Positions 44,809 to 55,696 of a stretch of 64,000 nucleotides of DNA are shown piece after piece. The notes below the pieces were generated by a model. The model made no database searches and had not been told where the DNA came from. It saw only the letters and a list, made by a program, of their open reading frames with translations. Each line of letters starts with the position of its first letter. The first letter of the stretch is position 1. The DNA comes from Cadophora sp. MPI-SDFR-AT-0126 (Eukaryota > Ascomycota > Leotiomycetes > Helotiales > Ploettnerulaceae), in the NCBI GenBank assembly GCA_020747065.1, contig JAGMVK010000017.1, positions 124,001 through 188,000 on the forward strand. The letters run 5' to 3'. Made by a program: the position numbers and the translations under genes.

Positions 44809-45638
44809 ATGTCTTTCCATCTCTTCTCATCATTCCCAGCCGAGATCCAAGGTCTGGTACTCGAAGCATGTCCTCCAAATGATCAAATATGCCTGCGTCT
44901 CACATGGTAAGCTCAAACCACCATGCTTGCTCACTTACAGAATAACTAATAATGTGAAGCAAATCACTCTACTACACTCCAACATCCAAATCACCAACCT
45001 CTCTCGAGACAATCGACGCAGGCACCGACTTCCTTTGCGGCCAGACATCCCCATCCTCGGATTGGTCAAGTCGCTGGAGGCACCGTCAAGAATGCCACAA
45101 ACTCTCCTACGAAGCAATTAAAGCACGGAATAAGCAACTGGGAAAATCTACGCCAGAGATGAGGAAGAAATGCAGGACGAGATGGTCGTCACATCACTGC
45201 GAATGCTTCACGCGGAGGACGAAACTGCATTACAGATTGTCTTCATGGATGCCGAAGGGTCTGAACTATTGTGGGACTTGTGCGAAGTTTACCAGGAGGA
45301 AGAGAGGTCATAATGGGAGATGTGAGTTGAATCCCGAATCTCACTTCTCACTCATTGCAGTCAATTACTGATTGCGTTCAGGCTATCACGGTGTGGCTAA
45401 GGTGCGGAAGTCTGGCAATCATTTCTGGACCCACACTTCGAGGGGAGGAGCTTTTGGACGGAAGATCTGGAAGAAGTGGTTCAATAATCGTGCGATGAAT
45501 AGGCTGGAAGCAAGACTTGCTTCGGAAAAGCAGGCGGTGGAGAGGGGTGGAAGTCAGAGATATTCTTTGAGGAGGCTGAAGCCTATGTATATTGATACCG
45601 TGGATGTGAGGGATAGTAAGAGTACATATTGGAGATGA
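44809..45638 (+). CDS. F-box-like fungal protein (238 aa)
   Basis: Three exons, 44809-44906, 44960-45321 and 45382-45638, join in frame to 238 aa. The N-terminus, MSFHLFSSFPAEIQGLVLEA then CPPNDQICLRLT, has the LPxEIxxxIL-xxCxxxDxxxLRLT shape of fungal F-box proteins. The rest is basic and Cys/Trp-rich: KSLYYTPTSK, SSDWSSRWRHRQECHKLSYE, CRTRWSSHHCECFTRRTKLH and GLNYCGTCAKFTRRKRGHNG, with two CxxC/CxC groups that could hold zinc. F-box proteins link substrates to SCF ubiquitin ligases; whether this one binds Skp1 cannot be told from sequence alone. The first intron ends in an unusual AAG acceptor, preceded by an AACTAAT branch site. Confidence 0.6.
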
Positions 45639-46343
45639 TGGGTGTGCGAAAGGGCTTGTAGCTGACTGCCACTTTTGTTGTTGTGGATTTGGATCACGTG
45701 AATACCCCAGTAAGCGAAGGTCTGTTTGGGGGAAAGGGGATGACAACTGGTTTGATTGTTTGCTATAGACTGTTCTGTACTAATGATTCTACGAAAGCAA
45801 AACGTGCCTTGGCCAGATAAGTATAACATTGATGTAGTTTAAACCATAGATCTGCTTCCGCTTCGATTGTCGAGAATGGGGCGCATTAGTTGTTTTGCTT
45901 GAAATCAATTTATCGGGCCTAGAAGTAACAAAGCATTTGTTATATTGATATCACTCTCTGACAATCAATGCTAACAAACGAGAATTTGAGTTGCGAATTT
46001 TCCTGTGATGTTTTGACAAAGTGTCAGATCTGTTTCCTTGAATTCTTGAGGGAGATTTCCAGGCTTGGTTGAAGCTTAGTCCAGGCTTCACCGGGAAGTA
46101 CTGTGTTTTGAACCTTCGATTAACAGAGGATCCTTTGAAAGACGCTCAATGTCGAAGACAGCAACAAATGTTTAACAGAAATTGTCCTTGCAGCTTCAGT
46201 TATGCTAAGATGAACTCGAGAGTTTCTGCCTGACCTCGAATGTTGACAATGCTAAGCGAAAATAATGGAATACCCTTTAATGGGAAAATAGAGACTCGAG
46301 TATCAACAACAGATCGATTTCGGTGTCGAGAATAAGATACAAG
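45639..46343. other. Intergenic region
   Basis: AT-rich; no gene. A TCGCTTAGC copy lies at 46251-46259 (minus strand). Confidence 0.5.
46251..46259 (-). promoter_or_regulatory. TCGCTTAGC element, copy 5
   Basis: Exact 9-mer on the minus strand, 85 bp before the ATG of the frameshifted orphan. Confidence 0.3.
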
Positions 46344-47131
46344 ATGTCACAAATCGATCTTTCAGAAGATAGCATCGCGCCACCATCTAAGATGGGCTCC
46401 AAGATCATCGGCTACTTGGCGAAAGCCATTCCCAAGAAGATGATCGCAAGCAACAAGCCGGTCCTGAAGTGGCTTGAGGGAGTTGATGACCCCTCCCCTC
46501 CTCGCTTCCGAGTTGTGGTGGTCACCGATGCAGAGAAGAAGGCATTCGATCTGCTCAAGCGAGTAAGTTAAAATCATTGCTCAGCAGCAAATTATCCTAA
46601 TAGGACGATGCTAAATATTTTCAGATGAATGGCCACAAGTTCCGAGCCCACGTTCCCCTCGTACCAGAGCCACTCGATGACGATGATGGTCCCGTATCTC
46701 GCCAACTCCACCAAGAGAGGGCAATCCCTTCGTCTACGACGTCGTGGTCGATGGCCAGACCTTGGTCTTTGAGTGGGTCATTTCTCCGGTCGAGGACTAC
46801 AATGCGGGTGCTGATGCATTCCTGGAAATGGCCGGGACCAGCAAGGAGTTTTTCCCTGGCTGCACCAGGGAGGAGTATGAGGCACCGTTCATCGTGAGTG
46901 TTCTCCAAGATCCTTTTCACCTACTCAATATGTTTAGCGAGACACAACACATGATAATCCGCTATAGCTGGCCACACCATCTCCAGGTTATCTTAGTACT
47001 CGAAGATTTATTATAGATGGTAATACTGACTTTTAGTTTAGTACATGGTGAAGTTCGTTTGGAACGAGAAGAAACAGGAGAGGCAGTGGACTTCAAAGGC
47101 GAAAGCCAAAGTCACCAGTTCGGTAATTTGA
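46344..47131 (+). pseudogene. Unrecognised three-exon gene with one frameshift
   Basis: Exons 46344-46562, 46625-46893 and 47042-47131 have good splice sites. Exon 1 reads MSQIDLSEDSIAPPSKMGSK through VLKWLEGVDDPSPPRFRVVV to AFDLLKR. Exon 2 starts MNGHKFRAHVPLVPEPLDDD and, at about 46721-46727 (GAGAGGGC), must change frame to continue as GNPFVYDVVVDGQTLVFEWV and FLEMAGTSKEFFPGCTREEY. Exon 3 finishes YMVKFVWNEKKQERQW. The exon 2 length (269 nt) is two over a multiple of three, so an AG duplication would explain the break. No family is recognised. It may be a recent pseudogene, or intact with a local error. The frame looks protein-like on both sides of the break. Confidence 0.55.
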
Positions 47132-47924
47132 GCTGAAGTGTCGGTGATTGGGAGCAGTACGACGGAACCATGGATGGGGAGTAGAGAACGTTGGACATCC
47201 AATGGGGATATGTACTTGACTCGAGCTGATGCATGAATGAAGAAATGCTTTACCCATATCAAACGAGATTTCACCGTCGTTGTCGAATCCCGAGATTTCC
47301 ACTTGGAGGCGGGAGTGGTGGAGTTTAAAAACCGGGACCAGCTACGTCGCTCTGCATTAGTGCTTCGCGGGTCCGGAAGAGCCTCGAAATGTCTCGTGAC
47401 GATGAGAGATGTTCTTCCGTTTGGCTGCTAACCTTTAACGCCATCAGACTTTGAGAAGAAGGCAAAGAGACGTTATCTTGAATAGATATTTTCGATCTAC
47501 TAGTAAATGCGTTAAGCTTTGAGCAGCCGTCAACACAACTTCAAAACGGCTCATCACGTGCCATTCAAGCTCGCCTCTTCCAATCTAGTCAGGATCTAGC
47601 GAAACATTTCGGCAGTACTATCCGCACCAACAACAAATAATGGGGTCACTAACTGCAAACGGAATCGACAAATATGGGTATCTGCCTTCATCAAGGAATC
47701 GAATTTGACCGAGAATTTCTTCACGTCCACCACGGTCCTATCTCGGTGACCCTGTCTTATGACGATGGAAAGAGGTAGGAGCGCTCGGCATCAGACCATG
47801 ATGTTGAGGATCCATAGATTGCTGACTTGCTCTGAACTTCTCACACCATATTACTCTTTCCACTTGATCCCACCCGCCGTGTCTGAAATGTCTCGAGACT
47901 TGTCACATTCAATAATTCAACACC
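47132..47924. other. Promoter interval of the second DHA1 transporter
   Basis: No gene is seen. Short plus-strand frames have no recognisable domain. Confidence 0.5.
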
Positions 47925-49658
47925 ATGGCAGAAATACACGAAGACATTCCTAACATTCCCAGAGTTGAGAAAGTAGGAGACAACTCAAATCCGACATCCA
48001 CGAAGAATTCATCGACAGCCGACCTCCTCCCAGATTCGAAACAAGAAGAAAATACCATCCAGAACAACAAGAAGGGACGAGTAGCGGGGGGCTCGTTCCT
48101 CAACGACTTGAGAGGAAATGACTCTGCTTGTGCAGAACATGGACCTTTGACAGAAGTGAACATCGACATGCCTCTTACATTGACGGAAGTCATCAACAAA
48201 GACGGCCAAGAATACATTCTGTTGAAATTCACGGATAACGATTCTCAAGACCCCTTCAATTGGAGTAATGGGAGGAAAGCCTGGATTACCCTTCTGCTTT
48301 GTCTCATGACACTGTTCATTGGTCTCGCAACGACAGCATACAGCAGTGGGATCAACTCGATGGTCGATGATCTTGGTGTTTCTGTAGAACTAGGGCAGCT
48401 GGGACTTTTCTGCTTCAACATGGCTTGCGCACTCGCACCTCTTTTCCTAGCACCATTCTGTGAGCTTGTCGGTCGAAGGGTTGTTTACGTCGGAGCATAT
48501 GCTCTCTTCGTGATTTGCTTCATTGGCTTGGCACTGGGTAGAAATATCGCTACAATTTTGGTTATGAGAACACTTTCCGGGCTGTTCGGATGTGTGGGTA
48601 CAATTCTCGTTGGAGGGACATTCAGCGATATCTATCGTCCGGACGAGCGAGCTACACCAATGGCATGTTTCTCCTACGTCGCCATCCTAGGCACTGTTGG
48701 AGCCCCCATCTATGCAGGATTCATCAACGAGACTATTGGTTGGAGATGGATTGAGGGCATTCAAGGACTATCCAACATCCCATTACTCCTCATCATCCTC
48801 GTGTCCCTCCGAGAGACTCGAGGGGGCGTCACCCTCCACAAGCGAGCGAAAGCCCTCCGAGCCGCCACTGGAGACGAGAGATACAAAGCCAAGATGGACC
48901 TCGAAGCTAAGAATATCAAGGCAATGCTCCATAGTTCCTCCGTCAAGGCTGTCCACATGCTTGCTACAGAACCAGTCGTATTCGCTTTTGGTCTCTGGAT
49001 CGCTTTCGCTTGGTTTGTAACCTTCCTATTCCTGTCAGTCATCCCCATCACATTTCAAGAAAATCGAGGATGGTCTGAAGGCGTTGCTGGACTTCCATAC
49101 ATCTCTCTCTGCATCGGCGTTACGATCGGATTCGGGCTCAACTTCCTTCAAATCCGCAAATACGAGTGCATTCTCAAGTCTCGCGATCGCAGAATCCTTC
49201 CAGAATCCAGACTCTATGGCGCCATGTGCGGCGCTGGATTTCTCCCTGTTGGACTTTTTATCTACAGCTTCACACAATACGGCTATCTCCCTTGGATCGC
49301 TCCAACCATCGCCCTTGCTCCGATTTCGATGGGAATATTCTTCATCTTCGAATCGACGTACAGCTTCACATCCGACTGCTATGGCGAAAACTCATCCTCG
49401 GCTATCGCAGGTCAAGGCTTGATGCGGAATTCTCTTGGTGCAGTGGCACCGTTGTTCGCTAGCCAGTTCTTTCATAATGTTGGAAGTCAATATGCAGGTC
49501 TTATTCTCGCTATCGCAGGGACGTTGTTGACTTTCATCCCGTTTGTGATGTTCAAGTTTGGTCATAAGTTGAGGGAGCGGTCGAAGTTGGCGAGTTCGCA
49601 GAAGGGAGGTGATGAGCAAAAGGAGAAGACTGGGCTTTATACTTCACCGATGGTGTAG
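47925..49658 (+). CDS. MFS drug:H+ antiporter, DHA1 family (second copy)
   Basis: Intronless, 577 aa, ATG in good context (ACCATGG). A charged N-terminal region of about 105 residues leads into DSQDPFNWSNGRKAW and helix 1, LLLCLMTLFIGLATTAYSSG. FCELVGRRVVYVGAYALFVI carries the motif A region, and MRTLSGLFGCVGTILVGGTF with DIYRPDERATPMACF is typical of fungal DHA1 exporters. The second bundle begins at VFAFGLWIAFAWFVTFLFLS and ends at LILAIAGTLLTFIPFVMFKF. A Lys-rich tail follows. It differs from the transporter at 17 kb in the N-terminus and belongs to another DHA1 branch. The substrate is unknown. It lies among orphan genes but its own frame is intact. Confidence 0.9.
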   Translation: MAEIHEDIPNIPRVEKVGDNSNPTSTKNSSTADLLPDSKQEENTIQNNKKGRVAGGSFLNDLRGNDSACAEHGPLTEVNIDMPLTLTEVINKDGQEYILLKFTDNDSQDPFNWSNGRKAWITLLLCLMTLFIGLATTAYSSGINSMVDDLGVSVELGQLGLFCFNMACALAPLFLAPFCELVGRRVVYVGAYALFVICFIGLALGRNIATILVMRTLSGLFGCVGTILVGGTFSDIYRPDERATPMACFSYVAILGTVGAPIYAGFINETIGWRWIEGIQGLSNIPLLLIILVSLRETRGGVTLHKRAKALRAATGDERYKAKMDLEAKNIKAMLHSSSVKAVHMLATEPVVFAFGLWIAFAWFVTFLFLSVIPITFQENRGWSEGVAGLPYISLCIGVTIGFGLNFLQIRKYECILKSRDRRILPESRLYGAMCGAGFLPVGLFIYSFTQYGYLPWIAPTIALAPISMGIFFIFESTYSFTSDCYGENSSSAIAGQGLMRNSLGAVAPLFASQFFHNVGSQYAGLILAIAGTLLTFIPFVMFKFGHKLRERSKLASSQKGGDEQKEKTGLYTSPMV

Positions 49659-50328
49659 ATGAGGACGTCGCTGAAGCTTGTGCTGTAGCTTCTGATATAT
49701 TTTCATAGGCCGAGATAAGGGAAGCTATGGTTAAACTAAGATTCGATTATGATTTTTTTACCACTCTGGGGTGCGCTGTACGATAGTATGGGACTGTTTC
49801 TAGGCATTGCTTGCGTTGCTGGAAAGAAAGGATTGATAACAATCAAAAAATTGATCTTTAACGACTTCAATTGGCTTCTCTTGCAGCTCTGTTCTTGCCT
49901 GAATAACCTGGTGCAGCTCGCCAGAGGGGGATTGGTGGATCCCAATGCTTCACCGAGGTTAATACATTGCAAGCTCCTTGGAATCTGAAGTTTGTTTTAC
50001 TTCTCGAATTACTTGAAATGGACTCACCGAAGTCTTTTCAGGCCATCCGTTTTTCGCTAGATATTGAGCGTTGCAAATGCCGCTCAAGTGTTGACCGTAC
50101 TAGCGTGAGCTCGCTTAAACCCGTTCACCACCCTCAACGCGTCGTCAAGTTTCTGCCCATAAACACAACGCGTTGAGTCGATGGTAAAGAGTCCTGCAGC
50201 TCACCAAATACTCACTCTGTACCACGATAGTGACTCGTCTACCTGGCCTCGATCGATCCTTCCGTATTGTTCCCTTGAGTCTACTTCAGCTTAGATTTGT
50301 TGACACTTCGTTCACCCAATCAACCAAC
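49659..50328. other. Intergenic region upstream of the homeodomain gene
   Basis: No gene. A near match to the recurring element, TCGCTTAAA, occurs around 50114. Confidence 0.45.
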
Positions 50329-51925
50329 ATGGCAGAGGAAAATTTGCCATCGTCCGCAAAGAAGAAACCACAAGAGTTCGGTGCATCTAAACTTAAGAAT
50401 GGACCTCTCCCTCCGGTGTTTGGTATGTTTGGCCTCAATGCACCAATCTGGGAGCTTCGCTGCTGACAATAAATAGATTTATGTTGACCCCGCGCCCGCT
50501 CCCGCCTCTGCTTCAACTGCCAGACTTGAGCATGTATGTAGTGCGAGTCTTGATCTTCGATGCCCCCAAAACAACAAACATGTTGCTGATGTTTTACTCA
50601 GGACTATCCATTGGTAGTAATGGGAACGCAAGCAGCTAGCAACAGACACAATGCGCAAACCGGAGCAGCGAACAAACACGTCAGTGACAAGGTAAACTCC
50701 CAAATTTTCACGATTCCGAGCCCCTTCTGATCTAAAACTTAGATTTATCCCTCCCACTTTTCGAGGCCCGGTTCCACCTCGAAAAGCCTCCAGTCAGCTG
50801 CGTACGTCAGTCCATATCCAACAATCCGCCAAATCGGACAACAAACCGAAGTTGCACAAGCTTCTTCCACCGCGTACGTTGACAATATCCACCAATCACC
50901 TCCTAAAAAGAAGGCCAGAACCGCCTATGGCCCGGTGGTACGATGGAAGTATGAGATCCTCGAAGCAAGTTTCAAGAAGAACGACACACCGGATGAGGAA
51001 GAAATACACAGGATCGTGGAAAGGACTGGAATGGATTGGAGAAAGGTCACCGTGCGTATATTTCTTATGTACAAATCCATATATTAGATCGAGAGAAACT
51101 AACTATGCACAGAAGCATTTCTCTGACAAGAGATTAAGGATGAGGAAACTTGCCTCAGTCCAAGTAAGCTCTGAAGACGAAGCTCAAGTTGAAATTCAAC
51201 GCAAATTTACATCTTACCTGAAGGGCGAGATTTCAGAACCCCCAAACTCGACTGTCGGCCAAGCTATTCTCAACGGTGAAGAGTGTACAGCTTGCGTGCA
51301 ACAATTCGCTCTACGTAAAAGCATCAGCATAGGTCTTCCAGCATTAGACGCATTGCCTCGATATGTCAGAATGACAAATAACGCAATATTGAACATCATT
51401 CAGAGCGATATCAATCACGAGAAGTACAGAATTGGGGTCTTCAACACGAGTATTTCCAGGATGGAGAGAGATCATCACCGTTTTGCATGCTCATTGGAGA
51501 TGGCCATGCTGCAGCGTATTGCCCACCAAGCCCGCATTACTGGACTGACATTCATGCTGGAAAAATTAGACATATTGTCTAAGATGGGCAGGAATGACGA
51601 TAGCAAAAGCTGGGTCAGCATTCTTGCAGATCTAGATGATCGTCGTCTGTGCCTTACGACCTCGAAGCTTCTTGCCAAGGCTCAATTCCCATCTATCGTC
51701 AACAAGCTGAAGGATAACGTAGAGGAAGCTTCGGCGAGGGTCACAGAGCTGGAGCCACTTGTCTCAGAGCAGTCTGTTGGCATGTCGGCGAGCCGATTGC
51801 GAGCATACAATATATATCTTGTGGAATGGCAAGCGAGGTGTCTTGTTTACAGGCTCGCTTTGACTTCCTTTGTCGCGATGTATTATGATATCGAGAAGCG
51901 AGTGGTTACCCACAGCTCTGACTGA
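50329..51925 (+). CDS. Highly diverged homeodomain protein with a large helical C-terminal region
   Basis: Putative DNA-binding protein, about 451 aa from exons 50329-50415, 50477-50533, 50602-50691, 50743-51051 and 51113-51925. Exons 2-5 join at phase 0. Exon 1 is less sure: phase 0 needs a weak GTGTTT donor, while the stronger GTATGT seven bases on gives a stop. Residues about 135-195 fit a homeodomain: basic arm PPKKKARTAY, helix 1 RWKYEILEASFKKN, helix 2 DEEEIHRIVERTG, helix 3 WRKVT-KHFSDKRLRMRKL, split by an intron. Against the usual WFxN core it has H, F, S, D, so the near-invariant Trp48 and Asn51 are replaced while Phe49 and Arg53 stay. The C-terminal 260 residues are helical (SRMERDHHRFACSLEMAMLQ). 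Function is unproven. Confidence 0.7.
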
Positions 51926-52946
51926 GTTGAGACTTTTATCCTTGGAGGGGGATGAGGTTACCGATGTGGTATCTCATGGCAAGTGGGTGGTTGGAGAGTT
52001 GGGCTCCCGCAAAAAGCCTACCAGCGCGACCTGGCTAGGTACGGGAAGGGTCAATCGACACAACCTGAACCTTTGAGAAGTCATGTATGAATCAAGAGAT
52101 AGATGAAAGTATTCTCAACTCACCTCGGGGTGGGAGTATCAATGTACTTTTGCCTTCTATCTCGGTTCTTTGTTGGACTTTCTTGCTTCCGAGTGCCCGA
52201 GATTATCCAAGTGCGAAATGGAAATGCAACAGATATTCTATTAGATTGACCAATTAAAACCTGATAAATCCCGAAGATGGGTTTATTTGTTTCAGTATTC
52301 TTAGTACAGCTGCCGGGATCTAAGAAATTTTCCGGTAAGAGAGACATCTTTAGATTTAAGGTGAGACGTCCTTGACAAAGGAGTGATGCCGGATTCGCTT
52401 ATGAGCCACACATTCATTCCTGCCTAGAATCGTTCCAATTGAACTTTCATACTTTGCAAGTAATCAGCAAGAGATGAATATGATACTTGTGATATGGTCG
52501 TGCAGTGAATAAAAGGCATCACTTCACCCCGGCTCGACAGCACCATGTGATCAGAGAATTACCGTCTAAGCCAAATTCAACCCAGCCTCATTCTCTCAAC
52601 CTCTATCCAAAAAATTCCAGAATTTTCACCCAGGCAGCACACGTCAGAAAAAGTAGGACTTTTATCTTGATCTGTTAACGTGTTGTATTTGGGCTCGGTT
52701 GACATTTCGTTTATGTTGCGGACCTCGAACCTGGAACCAAATCGAATGAACAGTGCCGAGAATATCGTCAGGTAAAAGAATACGTCCAGACGAAGAGACT
52801 GTCAATGAAATAGTATGATCGTTAATAGTTTCTTTGAAAGTTGTATCTTTGTTAACAACAGGAACAAGATTTACCTACAGTCTCTTGATTCACCTTCGAT
52901 CACATCCGACCAGGTGTTAACTGAATAGAGGCATTCAAACACATCT
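51926..52946. other. Intergenic region, 1 kb
   Basis: No supported gene or repeat. Confidence 0.5.
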
Positions 52947-54389
52947 ATGCATTTCCCATATTCGAGGACCTGGATCGACACTACTAAGACCAGCTTTCCA
53001 AGTAGCTCTGTAAGGAGCCAGATGGAACCCTCAAATTCAGTTGGCTCTCAGCCACGAGCCCTAGAAACGGAAATGAGCCTATACCATTCATCGTATGTTG
53101 ATTCTCATACTCAACGTCCTACGCTGTCATTACCGCCACCTGAGCAGCCTCCAAATCAATTCCAACGTGGTCCTAGTATGGTCTGCAATTCGCAGACGTT
53201 TCCAGCATTTAATCCAAGTTCGTCAACATCTGCTGTTTTGACTCCCAGAACTTTTCAAATCCTTCAAGAATATCAACCGCGGGTTCGTGAAAGCGGAGAT
53301 TCCCCTACAACATCTCAAAGCGGATATCAAACTCAGCAACCAAGCTTGAGAACTAAGTCTACCCCACTTCGAACAATTTCTCAGCCCTCCCAAACAGCCG
53401 CATCCGACATGCATAACCGTCTTCCTAGTCATTACTTTATTGCAATCCCAACGGGTCCTCCTCGACCACATTTACGGAGCATGGAAGAATATCAGCGCTG
53501 GCTCGATATGAGTAATGGCTCTACAGTGCCTCGAGCCCAAAGTCGATCTCAGCAAACGAGCGCGCTCTCATATTCTTCTCCTCATTCTCCAATAATGCCT
53601 CGTCAACCAAATCAAAGACCTTCGAGCGACGTCCGGAATGCTCCCAGTATACCAGGCTTACAAAATGTAGCTGGTGTCATGTCCTCACAGCCTCGCAAAT
53701 CCGTATTCATGAAATCAGCTATTCCCGCGCACCCAAAACCATTACAACAGTCATTCCTTGAAATCAATCAAATCCTCTCCTCAGTCACGGAAACCATGGA
53801 ATTAGCAAAAGCTGAGTTGATCACACTGAAAAGTAATGGTTCCATCAAGGCTCCTGGGCTTGCAGGAAGAGGCACCAGACTTGCGATAATTCACGCCCAA
53901 GCAAAAATCGCAGGATGTGAATACTTTCTTGCCGAATTGAGCAAGTCGGTTCCACATAATTCACAGAGAGGCGTCGAAGGTCTTGCAAGTCCAGAGACCA
54001 AATATCAACTTCAGCTGAGCGTCAACCTAATGCTGATCGGCATCGAGACCGAAGATCTCATAAAGTTCAGTTTGGCACAGCTTCGAAAAGTGAAGCAGGA
54101 CTTGGCCATTCGCATCAATAACGTCGCGGTAGCTTCAAGACAAATCCAAATTCGACATGAAAAGGAGACAGTGGATACTTACAAGGCATGGACGGTCGAG
54201 GTTGCGGAGCTTGCAGCTCGAGCCTTTTTCTTACAGCGTTGTCTCGACGGATTAGGTCGTCGATTCTTGAGTTGGGAGGAGAAGGCGCAAATTGAAGAGA
54301 AGGCGCTACCGCCATCTGAGCCAGCTGGTTCTCGGCATGATTTTCAGCCTCAGAATTTGGAAGGAGCTGGCACCTACCAAGGATTGTGA
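52947..54389 (+). CDS. Unrecognised Ser/Pro/Gln-rich protein with helical C-terminal domain (480 aa)
   Basis: Single exon. The first ATG (52947) gives MHFPYSRTWIDTTK; a second at 53022 (MEPSNSVGSQPRALETEM) may be the real start. Residues up to about 260 are disordered and rich in Ser, Pro, Gln and Thr (LPPPEQPPNQFQRG, SGYQTQQPSLRTKSTPLR). The C-terminal 200 residues look like a helical bundle: FLEINQILSSVTETMELAKA, RLAIIHAQAKIAGCEYFLAE, QLQLSVNLMLIGIETEDLIK, VAELAARAFFLQRCLDGLGR. No family is recognised. The plan (disordered front, helical back) resembles the homeodomain gene just upstream, and both end in a Tyr/Trp/Glu/Ala-patterned helix, but I cannot show homology. The N-terminal composition would suit a transcriptional regulator. 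Confidence 0.6.
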   Translation: MHFPYSRTWIDTTKTSFPSSSVRSQMEPSNSVGSQPRALETEMSLYHSSYVDSHTQRPTLSLPPPEQPPNQFQRGPSMVCNSQTFPAFNPSSSTSAVLTPRTFQILQEYQPRVRESGDSPTTSQSGYQTQQPSLRTKSTPLRTISQPSQTAASDMHNRLPSHYFIAIPTGPPRPHLRSMEEYQRWLDMSNGSTVPRAQSRSQQTSALSYSSPHSPIMPRQPNQRPSSDVRNAPSIPGLQNVAGVMSSQPRKSVFMKSAIPAHPKPLQQSFLEINQILSSVTETMELAKAELITLKSNGSIKAPGLAGRGTRLAIIHAQAKIAGCEYFLAELSKSVPHNSQRGVEGLASPETKYQLQLSVNLMLIGIETEDLIKFSLAQLRKVKQDLAIRINNVAVASRQIQIRHEKETVDTYKAWTVEVAELAARAFFLQRCLDGLGRRFLSWEEKAQIEEKALPPSEPAGSRHDFQPQNLEGAGTYQGL

Positions 54390-55696
54390 TCGTTCAGAAA
54401 GGCACGATTCTGAGGCATTGCGGCCGCCTATGTGACTGCGCAGCAACGATGCAGTACGAGCATAAACATTTTCATGGTGATATGGAGGTTTCAGCGATGT
54501 ACGAAGCGTGATGAGGATCGGCTGGGAGGACTTCTTGAGACTTCTAGAAGGTGGGATTCTAGAAATTGCCATGGGACTTGACAAGATTCATTGAGCTTTT
54601 GAAATCTTAAGATTCTTGCATTGCTTGTGTCCCGTGTTGGAACGTGGTAGTCAGATGACGATCGAGGCCGGACATAGACATTTCCTCCCTGTTACTGCAC
54701 TTTCTCATTGCTGCCAGTGGCTTCTATTGAATAGCATATATCCCTGATCTCGTGTCTCCTAATCAATCAGTGACATGGATATGACATTCTTGCCTAATTA
54801 TTTTCTATGAAGACCAAGCGCTTAGAAAAGCAGGAGATGAGACGACGACGGATGTACGATTTTGAAATATCTTTGCAAAGGCTAAAAATTCCGGGAAAAT
54901 AGTATCTAGGTACGGCTGCACAGGATCTCGTCTCACAGGCAGCAGAAGCTTCGCCACTTGCCTGAATAGACCAAGACCAGGAGACAGGCAGGCGAAGGAA
55001 CAGAGATATTTATTTCTAGAGACCTCCAAAGACATTTCTGATTCATATAAAGCGTGAGTACTGCTCAGTGACAGTATGAGATCTCGCAGACTTGCCTGTG
55101 ATCTTTTGTCCAGCTGGAGTTGCGGACGAAGTCGTGAAGTCATTTTGCACATTTATGTCAATTGCTTCTCATCCTCACCTTAGAATTTTCTTCGGTCTGA
55201 CAGCATTTTCTGTCTGCCAATAAGTCTCTCAGAAGAGAAGGCTGCATAAGGTGATGCGTTAATGAGAATAAGATCCAATCACGGCCCCGAAATAATGAGA
55301 ATCATCGATTCACCATGTTTCGGATAGGCGACGGCAACCAAAAGCAATTGTGACGAATTTCGAAACCGTCCAAACAAAGAGTTGAATTGCGGTGAACGAA
55401 CGAAAGCGATACATGATTAGAATCTAGTCGCCTGTCGATGAAGGTCAAGATCGCGGCATGGCATAGTAAATATCACGGTGCACGAACGAGCACGATCTGT
55501 GCATTCCTCCAGGTCTGGCCCATCGGAGGCTGGGAGTATTTCGTTAGCCGAGATCACGTCTCGCTTAGCATTTTAGTGGAGGCAATGCTATTTCCTAAAT
55601 AGCTAAACGAACACCTGCAAATACTTTTCTGAGACGAAACGTCACCCTCAACAACTATCAACAACACCACCACACAGACTTCTTCTCAACTCAACC
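54390..55696. other. Intergenic region, 1.3 kb
   Basis: A minus-strand open frame at 54805-55152 with an ATG (115 codons) is present but has no family resemblance. A TCGCTTAGC copy lies at 55561-55569. Confidence 0.45.
55561..55569 (+). promoter_or_regulatory. TCGCTTAGC element, copy 6
   Basis: Exact 9-mer, 128 bp before the ATG of the AT-hook gene. Its 12-base context (TCTCGCTTAGCA) also matches copy 2. Confidence 0.35.

Noticed and set aside
54805..55152. 115-codon minus-strand open frame with an ATG
   Set aside because: No recognisable domain or splice context; an open frame of this size is common by chance in this window.
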